DNA from: Pseudoflavitalea rhizosphaerae
GTDB taxonomy: Bacteria > Bacteroidota > Bacteroidia > Chitinophagales > Chitinophagaceae
Direction: 5' to 3'
Assembly: GCF_003991355.1 (NCBI RefSeq)
Contig: NZ_RCSU01000023.1
Coordinates: 1-64,000, forward strand
DNA length: 64,000 nucleotides
Positions 35,661 to 43,117 of this stretch are shown here, piece after piece. A program made the translations under genes and the position numbers. Within the stretch, counting starts at the first letter, position 1; each line of letters begins with the position of its first letter. The notes beneath the pieces are model-generated. The model had not been told where the DNA came from, did not search any database, and saw only the letters and a list, made by a program, of their open reading frames with translations.

Positions 35661-37340
35661 ATGACGACTTTCGACGCGTTGGGTTTAGATGCCAGGTTGG
35701 TACAGGCTACCGATGCACTTGGCTATAAAAACCCGACACCTATTCAGGAACAAGCGATTCCTGTGTTGCTCAGCGGCACCAAAGATCTGGTGGGGCTGGC
35801 GCAGACCGGTACGGGGAAAACAGCCGCATTCGGATTGCCTTTACTGCACCTTGTAGACGAGAAACAGAGACACCCCCAGGCGCTGGTAGTTTGCCCTACA
35901 AGAGAATTGTGCCTCCAGATCGTTACCGAGATGGAAGGTTTCAAGAAATTCCTGCCCCAGATGTATGTGGCCGCAGTGTACGGCGGAGCATCCATCGGGC
36001 AACAGATCAGGGAACTGAAAAGAGGCGTGCAGATCGTGGTGGCAACACCCGGCCGCCTGATTGACCTGATCGAACGCAAAGCGATCAATCTCGAAGAGAT
36101 CAAATATGTGGTGCTGGATGAGGCTGATGAAATGCTGAACATGGGTTTCAAGGATGATATCGAATTCATCCTTCAGAATACCCCTAACCGTGAGGCCACC
36201 TGGCTGTTCAGCGCTACCATGCCACCGGAGATCAAACGTGTTAGCAAACGCTACATGAAAGAGCCTTTCGAGATCACGGTAGGAAAGGTGAACACCGCCA
36301 ACAAGAATATCGATCACCAGTACTATGTTACCTCTGCACAACACAGGTACCAGGCGCTGAAAAGACTGATCGATTTCAACCCGGGTATCTATGGCATCAT
36401 CTTTACCCGCACCAAGGCAGACGCACAGGAGATCGCCGAAAAACTGACCCGCGAAGGCTATGATATCGATGCACTGCATGGAGATCTAACACAGCAGCAA
36501 CGCGACAAGGTAATGGGCGAATTTCGGGAAAAGACCTTACAGCTCCTGATTGCAACGGATGTGGCAGCAAGGGGTATCGACGTAAAAGATATCACGCATG
36601 TGATCAACTACGAGTTACCTGATGACGTGGAAGTGTATACGCACCGCAGCGGCCGTACAGGACGCGCAGGCAACACAGGTATCTGTATGTCCATTGTGCA
36701 TGTACGTGAAACCGGCAAGATGCGCCAGATCCAATCCATCGTTCAGGCTCCGTTCCACAAACTGGAGATCCCCAGCGGAAAGGATGTTTGCCGCAAGCAG
36801 TTCTACCATTTCATGGATAAACTGCTGCAAACCGATATCAGCCATGGCGACTATGAAACTTATGTTCCCATGCTGGAAGAGAAGTTTGCAGACATGAGCA
36901 AAGAGGAGATCCTGAAACGTGTTGCTGCCATGGAATTCGACCGCTTCCTCAAATATTATGAGAATGCGGAAGACCTCAACGTTCGCCCGGATGCCCGCAG
37001 GGAAAGAATGGACCGCGGAATGGACCGTGGACGTTTCGAGCGCGGCGGCGACAGAACACGCAGGGATACGCGTGGCCGTGAGTACGGCGGTGGCGGAGAT
37101 TATGCACGCCTCTTCGTAAATCTTGGCACCAAGGACGGATTCTATAAGGCCAGCTTCCTCCAGTTCATCCTGGATATGAGCGATCTCAGAAAAGATGTGC
37201 TCGGCAGGATCGATATGAAGGAAATGAACAGTTGGATCGAAATCGATAAACGTGCAGCAAGTCAGATGATCCGCGCTATCGACGGCAAGAACTACAAGGG
37301 TAGAAGGATCAGAATGAACGACGCAGACAGCAGACGATAA
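35661..37340 (+). CDS. DEAD-box RNA helicase, DbpA/DeaD-like
   Basis: A 559-residue ATP-dependent RNA helicase. Motifs in order are Q motif TPIQEQAIP, motif I AQTGTGKT (about 52-59), Ia PTRELC, II DEAD (in VVLDEADEML, about 154-157), III SAT, V ARGIDV and VI HRSGRTGRAG. An RG/RD-rich linker (about 446-478, MDRGMDRGRFERGGDR) leads to a DbpA-type RNA-binding domain at about 480-555 (YARLFVNLGTKDGFYKASFL, then KGRRIRMND). It probably acts in ribosome assembly or RNA turnover. It stands inside the aromatic cluster but with its own -7 box. Confidence 0.92.
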   Translation: MTTFDALGLDARLVQATDALGYKNPTPIQEQAIPVLLSGTKDLVGLAQTGTGKTAAFGLPLLHLVDEKQRHPQALVVCPTRELCLQIVTEMEGFKKFLPQMYVAAVYGGASIGQQIRELKRGVQIVVATPGRLIDLIERKAINLEEIKYVVLDEADEMLNMGFKDDIEFILQNTPNREATWLFSATMPPEIKRVSKRYMKEPFEITVGKVNTANKNIDHQYYVTSAQHRYQALKRLIDFNPGIYGIIFTRTKADAQEIAEKLTREGYDIDALHGDLTQQQRDKVMGEFREKTLQLLIATDVAARGIDVKDITHVINYELPDDVEVYTHRSGRTGRAGNTGICMSIVHVRETGKMRQIQSIVQAPFHKLEIPSGKDVCRKQFYHFMDKLLQTDISHGDYETYVPMLEEKFADMSKEEILKRVAAMEFDRFLKYYENAEDLNVRPDARRERMDRGMDRGRFERGGDRTRRDTRGREYGGGGDYARLFVNLGTKDGFYKASFLQFILDMSDLRKDVLGRIDMKEMNSWIEIDKRAASQMIRAIDGKNYKGRRIRMNDADSRR

Positions 37341-37352
37341 TTCAAAACAGGA

Positions 37353-37423
37353 TTTGAAAATTTGAATACGTCTGCCGGCTGGAAAACAAAAAATCAAGAC
37401 ACAGACATATTCAAATTTTCAAA
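37353..37423. repeat. 22-bp inverted repeat before the DAHP synthase gene
   Basis: Left arm 37353-37374 (tttgaaaatttgaatacgtc plus tg) pairs with right arm 37402-37423 with one mismatch across a 27-base loop. It fills the gap between the helicase stop and the DAHP synthase ATG and would form a long AT-rich hairpin in the mRNA. No U tract follows, so it is not a simple terminator. It may stabilise or separate transcripts. Confidence 0.75.
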
Positions 37424-37431
37424 TTCATTGT

Positions 37432-38520
37432 ATGACAGTTAGTGAAACAACCATGAAGGAAACAGTGCAGGCAACCTGGAAGAAACGTCCCCTGATCATT
37501 TCAGGCCCCTGTAGCGCAGAAACAGAAGAACAGGTGCTGGAAACAGCACAGCGTCTCGCAAAAACCGGAAAAGTGAACATGCTCCGCGCAGGAATCTGGA
37601 AACCCCGCACACGTCCCGGTTCCTTCGAAGGCATCGGAACCAAGGGCCTCCCCTGGATGCAGCAGGCAAAGAAACTCACCGGACTTCCCATCACAGTAGA
37701 AGTGGCTACCGCCAAACAGGTGGAAGATGCGCTTCACTTCGATGTAGACGTGCTCTGGATAGGCGCCCGCACCACTGTTAACCCCTTCAGCGTACAGGAA
37801 GTGGCTGATGCACTCAAAGGTGTGAAAGTGCCTGTACTGATCAAGAATCCCATCAACCCCGACCTCGAATTGTGGACCGGTGCTGTTGAACGCGTAGCCA
37901 AAGCAGGTATCGACCAGATCGGCCTGATCCACCGCGGATTCAGCGCATACGGTAACTCCGAATACCGCAATGCCCCCATGTGGCACCTCGCCATCGAGAT
38001 GAAACGCCGCAATCCTGAGCTTCCCTTCATCAACGACCCTTCGCATATCTGCGGAAGAAGAGATATCCTCCTGGACGTGATGCAGAAAGCCGTGAACCTC
38101 GACTACGACGGATTCATCATCGAATCTCATATCGACCCTGATAAAGCATGGAGCGATGCCAAACAACAGGTAACCCCAGAGCGCCTCGCTGAAATGCTCG
38201 ACGAGATCGTTTGGAGAAAAGAAGATTCCGCCTCCGAAGAATTCCATGCAGCCCTCGAGAAACTCCGCCAGCAGATCAACCACCTGGATGATGAACTGAT
38301 GCAGATCCTCGGACAGCGTATGAAAGTGGCAGAACAGATCGGTCTCTACAAAAAGAACAACGAGATCACCATCCTGCAAACCAACCGCTGGAACGAGATC
38401 CTGGAGCGCGCTTTCAAACAGGGCGACAAACTCGGCCTCAGCAAGGAATTCATTACAAAGTATTTCGACGCTGTGCACATGGAAAGTATCAACCACCAGA
38501 ACAAGATCATGAACGCTTAA
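37432..38520 (+). CDS. DAHP synthase fused to chorismate mutase
   Basis: A 362-residue bifunctional enzyme. Residues about 15-260 are a type I-beta DAHP synthase (SGPCSAET, MLRAGIWKPRTRPGSF, IGARTTVNP, KNPINPD, DPSHICGRRD), joining phosphoenolpyruvate and erythrose 4-phosphate. Residues about 268-360 are a type II (AroQ) chorismate mutase helix bundle (KLRQQINHLDDELMQILGQR, then KVAEQIGLYKK). Such fusions let chorismate/prephenate control the DAHP synthase allosterically. It supplies the mutase missing from pheA and tyrA. Its TAA stop is followed at once, in the same frame, by the GTG of the transposase-like gene. Confidence 0.93.
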   Translation: MTVSETTMKETVQATWKKRPLIISGPCSAETEEQVLETAQRLAKTGKVNMLRAGIWKPRTRPGSFEGIGTKGLPWMQQAKKLTGLPITVEVATAKQVEDALHFDVDVLWIGARTTVNPFSVQEVADALKGVKVPVLIKNPINPDLELWTGAVERVAKAGIDQIGLIHRGFSAYGNSEYRNAPMWHLAIEMKRRNPELPFINDPSHICGRRDILLDVMQKAVNLDYDGFIIESHIDPDKAWSDAKQQVTPERLAEMLDEIVWRKEDSASEEFHAALEKLRQQINHLDDELMQILGQRMKVAEQIGLYKKNNEITILQTNRWNEILERAFKQGDKLGLSKEFITKYFDAVHMESINHQNKIMNA

Positions 38521-38949
38521 GTGGTCGTCAACAACCATAAGATCTGGCTCTTTGTTCATGTGATCGTAACCGTTCACGAACGGAAACCATTACTGAAGAA
38601 ACCCATCCGTACCGTACTGTTTGCACACCTGCAGCAAGACGCGTCTGCGAAGGGCACCAAAGTAACGGCTGTGAACGGCGTGGAAGATCATCTGCATCTG
38701 CTGATACAATTGCATCCCGCGCAGAACCTCCTGCAGGTAATGAAAGCCCTCAAAACGGAAGCGTCAAACTGGATCAACAATTCCAATCTGCTCGCAGAAC
38801 CGTTCGAATGGGAAGAGAATTTTGCCGCTTACACGGTAAGCCCTTCAGGAGTGAAGCAGGTAGGTGATTTCATCGGCAGGCAGGAAGAATACCATAAGAC
38901 GAAATCGCTCGAAAGCGAACTGGAAGTTTTCGATAAAGTACAACTATAG
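38521..38949 (+). CDS. Y1/HUH transposase-like protein (IS200/RAYT type), probably inactive
   Basis: A 142-residue protein of the Y1 transposase fold. The HUH motif is intact as H57-L-H59 (VEDHLHLLIQ), and W86/E97-region WINNSN and FEWEENFAAYTVS match the family. The nucleophile motif, normally YxxxQ, reads F117-I-G-R-Q121 (codon ttc): the tyrosine is Phe while the metal-binding Gln is kept. Another Tyr, Y124, is seven residues on. The GTG start follows the DAHP synthase stop without a gap, and aroB begins one base after its stop. No flanking hairpins of an IS200 element are seen, so it looks like a captured gene rather than a mobile copy. Role unknown. Confidence 0.8.
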   Translation: MVVNNHKIWLFVHVIVTVHERKPLLKKPIRTVLFAHLQQDASAKGTKVTAVNGVEDHLHLLIQLHPAQNLLQVMKALKTEASNWINNSNLLAEPFEWEENFAAYTVSPSGVKQVGDFIGRQEEYHKTKSLESELEVFDKVQL

Positions 38950-38950
38950 C

Positions 38951-39976
38951 ATGCAAAAAAAATCATGTCAGTTCTCATCAAAGAAAGTTGATTACTACTT
39001 CGATGCTGACTTCACTATGCTGGAAAAACTGGCAGGGAAGGAGCATACAGTGATCATCACCGATGAGAATATTTTTCAGGCCCAGGCAAAGAAATTCAAG
39101 GGCTGGAACTGCATCGTACTCAACCCAGGCGAAGCATTCAAAGTGCAGGCAACGGTAGACAGTGTGATAGAGCAGCTCATCGAATCCGGCGCAGACCGCA
39201 AGACCACACTGGTGGGCGTTGGCGGTGGTGTTGTAACAGATCTCACCGGTTATGTAGCGGCCATCTATATGCGCGGGATCCGTTGCGGCTTTGTTCCTTC
39301 TACTATACTCGCAATGGTGGATGCCAGTATCGGCGGCAAGAATGGTGTGGACGTGGGGATCTATAAAAATCTTGCAGGTACCATCCGTCAACCCGACTTC
39401 CTGCTCTACGATTACAGCCTGCTGAAAACCCTGCCGGACGCTGAATGGATCAACGGCTTTGCCGAGATCATCAAACATAGCTGTATCAGGGACCTTGCCA
39501 TGTTCAAAGAGCTGGAAAGCAAAAAACTGAACTTCTACAAAAAAGATAAAACTGCATTGGGCAAACTCATCCTCCGCAATGCCATGCTCAAATCGAAAGT
39601 GGTAATTACAGATGAATTTGAACAGGGCGACCGCCGCCTGCTGAACTTTGGACATACACTTGGTCATGCTATCGAGAATATGTATGAACTGTCACATGGC
39701 CAGGCTATTTCCATCGGCATGACGGCGGCCTGTCATCTTTCCGCAGCGCTTGCGGGTTTCAAAGAAACGGATCGCGTAGTGCGTGTACTGAGCCAGTACG
39801 GGTTGCCTACCTATGCGGAATATGATCACCATGCAGCTTTCGAAGTGTTGCAAAAAGATAAGAAGAAGGAAAGGGCCAGCATGAATTATGTGTTGTTGAG
39901 TAAGATCGGAAAAGGGATCGTGCAACAGATCCCGATGAACCAATTGCAAACTTTAATCCAGGAATTACCGGCATGA
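38951..39976 (+). CDS. 3-dehydroquinate synthase
   Basis: A 341-residue NAD- and metal-dependent enzyme converting DAHP to 3-dehydroquinate. Key segments are GGGVVTDLTGYVA (NAD loop, about 91-103), STILAMVDASIGGKNGVD (about 115-132), GFAEIIKH (Glu metal ligand) and FGHTLGHAIE (two His metal ligands). ATG 38951 is used; a longer in-frame start at 38864 would lie inside the transposase-like gene. Slightly shorter than the E. coli enzyme (362). Its stop overlaps the aroA start (ATGA). Confidence 0.93.
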   Translation: MQKKSCQFSSKKVDYYFDADFTMLEKLAGKEHTVIITDENIFQAQAKKFKGWNCIVLNPGEAFKVQATVDSVIEQLIESGADRKTTLVGVGGGVVTDLTGYVAAIYMRGIRCGFVPSTILAMVDASIGGKNGVDVGIYKNLAGTIRQPDFLLYDYSLLKTLPDAEWINGFAEIIKHSCIRDLAMFKELESKKLNFYKKDKTALGKLILRNAMLKSKVVITDEFEQGDRRLLNFGHTLGHAIENMYELSHGQAISIGMTAACHLSAALAGFKETDRVVRVLSQYGLPTYAEYDHHAAFEVLQKDKKKERASMNYVLLSKIGKGIVQQIPMNQLQTLIQELPA

Positions 39977-41247
39977 TCGCAATAGTACAACCATCAGGCA
40001 TTAAAGGAAATATCGTTGCGCCTGCAAGTAAAAGTTCTATGCAACGGGCATGCGCAGCCGCTTTATTGAGAAAAGGTATCACCATCATTCATAATCCTGG
40101 TCATTCCAATGATGATCAGGCCGCTATCGGCGTGATCACCGCATTGGGCGCAAAGCTGGAAATGCAGGCGGATGGCACGTTACGTGTAACCAGCAATGGC
40201 GTTCAGCCAGTAAAGGATGAAGTGAATTGCGGCGAAAGCGGATTGGGAATAAGGATGTTCACACCCATCATTTCATTGGCAGACAGGACCATTGCCATCA
40301 ACGGGACCGGCAGTCTCACAACAAGACCGATGGATTTTTTTGATACGGTATTACCGCAGTTAAGCGTGGAAATACAATCCAATAAAGGAAAGCTGCCCCT
40401 GATCATCAAAGGGCCGTTGAAACCGGCGTCCATCACAGTGGATGGATCGCTTAGTTCTCAATTCCTCACCGGACTGCTGATGTCTTATGCAGCAGCAGGT
40501 GCTGCTGACGTAGCCCTCACCGTTACTGATCTCAAATCCAAACCATATATCGATCTTACTTTGAAGGTGATGGAGGATTTCGGATGGAAAGTGGAAAACA
40601 GGAATTATGAATCTTTTTATTTTCCTGCTAATGCTTCCACTCCAAAGAACGGTGAGCTGGAATACACGGTGGAAGGGGATTGGAGCGGAGCGGCGTTCCT
40701 GCTGGTGGCAGGCGCCATTGCAGGAGATATCACCGTAAAGGGATTGGATGTATTCTCCACGCAGGCAGACCGCGAGGTATTGCAGGCGCTGATGAGCAGC
40801 GGTGCAAAGATCAGTGTGCAGACCGATAAGATTGAAATTGGTCCTGCTCCATTGAAAGCATTCCATTTCAATGCCACTGAATGCCCTGATCTCTTTCCGC
40901 CACTGGTAGCCTTAGCCGCTTACTGTGATGGCAAATCCGTGATCGAAGGCGCAAAAAGGCTCACTCATAAGGAAAGCAACCGCGCTCTTACATTACAGGA
41001 AGAGTTCGGTAAATTGGGCGTACAGATCGATCTGCAGGATGATCTCATGATCATTCACGGCGGCAAAGGATTGAAGGGCGCCACCACTTATTCGCACCAC
41101 GATCATCGCATTGCGATGGCCTGTGCCGTGGCAGGATTGAAAGCATCATCGGTTGTAACCATTGAATCAGCTGATGCCATCAATAAATCTTATCCCGATT
41201 TCTATGCGCACCTGCAACAACTGGGCGCTACCGTATCTTTACAATAA
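39973..41247 (+). CDS. 5-enolpyruvylshikimate 3-phosphate synthase
   Basis: A 424-residue two-domain enzyme joining shikimate 3-phosphate and phosphoenolpyruvate. Motifs are SKSSMQRACAAALL (catalytic Lys near 15), CGESGLGIRMF (about 84-94, phosphoenolpyruvate site; variant of the usual NAGTAMR), SSQFLTGLLMSYA and the catalytic Asp in CPDLFPPLVALA (about 305). The variant second motif is unlike E. coli AroA and belongs to a divergent class; its effect on inhibitor sensitivity cannot be judged here. Translationally coupled to aroB; 15 bases before aroC. Confidence 0.92.
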   Translation: MIAIVQPSGIKGNIVAPASKSSMQRACAAALLRKGITIIHNPGHSNDDQAAIGVITALGAKLEMQADGTLRVTSNGVQPVKDEVNCGESGLGIRMFTPIISLADRTIAINGTGSLTTRPMDFFDTVLPQLSVEIQSNKGKLPLIIKGPLKPASITVDGSLSSQFLTGLLMSYAAAGAADVALTVTDLKSKPYIDLTLKVMEDFGWKVENRNYESFYFPANASTPKNGELEYTVEGDWSGAAFLLVAGAIAGDITVKGLDVFSTQADREVLQALMSSGAKISVQTDKIEIGPAPLKAFHFNATECPDLFPPLVALAAYCDGKSVIEGAKRLTHKESNRALTLQEEFGKLGVQIDLQDDLMIIHGGKGLKGATTYSHHDHRIAMACAVAGLKASSVVTIESADAINKSYPDFYAHLQQLGATVSLQ

Positions 41248-41262
41248 TGAACTGACAATATT

Positions 41263-42261
41263 ATGAACGCATTTGGAAGATTATTCAGGGTAACCATCTT
41301 TGGCGAATCGCATGGAGAAAGTGTGGGCGTGAATATCGATGGTTGTCCGGCCGGCCTTTCACTCACTGCTGAAGATTTCGTAACGGATATCGAACGCAGG
41401 AAAGGCGGCATGCAGAAGGGCACCACGCCGCGCAAGGAAGACGATCTGCCCATCTTCAAAACCGGTATCTTCAACAACAAGTCTACCGGGGCGCCCATGA
41501 CCATTCTCTTCGACAATAAGAATACGCGCAGCGGTGATTACGAAAAGCAGCGTGCAGTGCCGCGTCCGGGCCATGCGGATCTTGTAGCGCATCAGAAATT
41601 CGGAGGCTTCGAAGACTTCAGGGGCGGCGGGCATTTCAGCGGAAGGCTTACGGTCTGCCTTGTAGCTGCGGGTGTGATCGCTAAAAAACTGGCAGCCACT
41701 GCTAACGTGAATGTAGAAGCGAAGATCCTGGAAATAGGAGGAGAAGCTGACCTGGATAAAGGACTGCAAAAAGCGATCGATGCCAAAGACAGTATCGGTG
41801 GCATAGTAGAATGCCGCGTGAGCGGATTGCCCGCAGGATTGGGAGAGCCATTCTTCGATTCTGCAGAATCATTACTCAGTCATGCTGTATTTGCTATTCC
41901 CGCTGTTCGCGGGATCGAGTTCGGCACCGGCTTTGCAGCAGCGCGCATGTTCGGCAGTGATCACAATGATGCCATCCTCAACATGGAAGGACAAACCGCT
42001 ACCAATCATGCAGGCGGCATTGTAGGTGGTATCACCAATGGCAATGAGTTGGTATTCCGTATCGCTATCAAACCTACCAGCAGCACGCCCAAAGAACAAC
42101 AGACCCTTAACTGGGAAACACAGCAGACAGAAACTTTTTCAGTGAAGGGGCGCCATGATCTTTGCATTGCACTTCGTGTGCCCGTGGTGCTGGAAGCCGT
42201 CACCTCCATGGTGCTGGCCGATCTTTTGCTGATGGAACAACATATCAAAAGAGTATTATAA
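41263..42261 (+). CDS. Chorismate synthase
   Basis: A 332-residue FMNH2-dependent enzyme that forms chorismate. Signatures are FGESHGESVGVNIDGCPAG (about 11-29), RPGHADLVAHQKF (about 102-114), FRGGGHFSGRLT and the C-terminal RHDLCIALRVPVV. It is shorter than E. coli AroC (361), the loss being in the C-terminal third; catalytic residues appear intact. Last shikimate gene of the run; the pathway steps aroQ/D, aroE and aroK are not in the window. Confidence 0.93.
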   Translation: MNAFGRLFRVTIFGESHGESVGVNIDGCPAGLSLTAEDFVTDIERRKGGMQKGTTPRKEDDLPIFKTGIFNNKSTGAPMTILFDNKNTRSGDYEKQRAVPRPGHADLVAHQKFGGFEDFRGGGHFSGRLTVCLVAAGVIAKKLAATANVNVEAKILEIGGEADLDKGLQKAIDAKDSIGGIVECRVSGLPAGLGEPFFDSAESLLSHAVFAIPAVRGIEFGTGFAAARMFGSDHNDAILNMEGQTATNHAGGIVGGITNGNELVFRIAIKPTSSTPKEQQTLNWETQQTETFSVKGRHDLCIALRVPVVLEAVTSMVLADLLLMEQHIKRVL

Positions 42262-42265
42262 ACCT

Positions 42266-42565
42266 ATGCCTGTAATATTTCACATCACAACAGAACCGGA
42301 ATGGATCGCTGCGAAAGCGGCAGGCTTTTATGAAGCCGCCAGCCTGAAGGAGGAGGGATTTATCCATTGCAGCCAGGAAGACCAGATCCCGGATGTACTA
42401 CAACGTTATTTCGAGGGAAAAACGAAATTGCTGAAGCTGAGCATCGATACTGCGAAACTGAAAAGCCAGCTGATCTACGAATGGAGCCCATCCAATGCTG
42501 CCACTTATCCGCATGTATACGGCCCTATCAATATCGAAGCAGTTACTGCCGTAGAAAAACTGTAG
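42266..42565 (+). CDS. DUF952 family protein
   Basis: A 99-residue cytoplasmic protein with the DUF952 hallmarks: HITTEPEW at the start, EEGFIHCSQEDQI (about 29-41) and a late HVYGPINIEAV (about 83-93). The fold is related to small ADP-ribosyl/RNA 2'-phosphotransferase-like proteins but no activity is established. It starts four bases after aroC and is probably co-transcribed. Its end lies two bases from the end of the converging dipeptidase pseudogene. Confidence 0.85.
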   Translation: MPVIFHITTEPEWIAAKAAGFYEAASLKEEGFIHCSQEDQIPDVLQRYFEGKTKLLKLSIDTAKLKSQLIYEWSPSNAATYPHVYGPINIEAVTAVEKL

Positions 42566-42567
42566 GA

Positions 42568-43043
42568 TTATTGGGGTCCCAATTGCCGGAAAGGAATATC
42601 CAGCACCTGGTATTCCCTGTCATTGGGCCAGTAGTAATGCCACCACTCCGTATCGTAGGCCCTGAATCCGTATTTTTCCCGTCAAAAATTTTCAATCCGT
42701 AACCTTTGGCATTCAATTCGTATTGTATTTTCTGCAGCGCCAGGGCGGCCGGCAGGCGGAGAAAAGTAGAATTTGTATTTTTGGGATACATTCGCCGGTG
42801 CATGAAGTTGTTTCTGGTAGCGTACCGGAGATCATACACAATGCCTGGAATTACCGTACGCAGTTCAACCATCCTATGTAGGGAATCTTTTTTAACACCC
42901 TTTTCATACTGCGATTTCTGCACTACAACCGGAACTCCGTAAGCACTGGTAATAGTCTGCTGAGCCGAAGCTGCATTGTGTAAGGCAAGAAATAACACTA
43001 GGACTTTGGGAATATTGGGGTGAAATAGTATTTTGTACAGCAT
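42568..43043 (-). pseudogene. Broken D-alanyl-D-alanine dipeptidase (DdpX/VanX family)
   Basis: The first about 125 codons look like a secreted D-Ala-D-Ala dipeptidase: signal peptide to SAQQ, then MVELRTVIPGIVYDLRYATRNNF and LPAALALQKIQYELN up to LKIFD. Directly after LKIFDG the frame changes. In another frame the sequence continues as EKYGFRAYDTEWWHYYWPND and VLDIPFRQL, ending at TAA 42568-42570, which is the normal C-terminus. The roughly 80-90 residues between, holding the SGHNRG-type zinc ligands, are missing. A deletion plus frameshift has thus removed the active site. An open frame of 166 codons remains but cannot be a working enzyme. Confidence 0.85.
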
Positions 43044-43117
43044 TGCAACTGGGTGACGATGAATTACATCATGAAGTAAGGTACAATAAAATTATACCGG
43101 AACAATAAGGATATTAC

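Noticed and set aside
37501-38577. 358-codon minus-strand ORF opposite the DAHP synthase gene
   Set aside because: Shadow of a gene with all catalytic motifs; composition is unlike a real protein.
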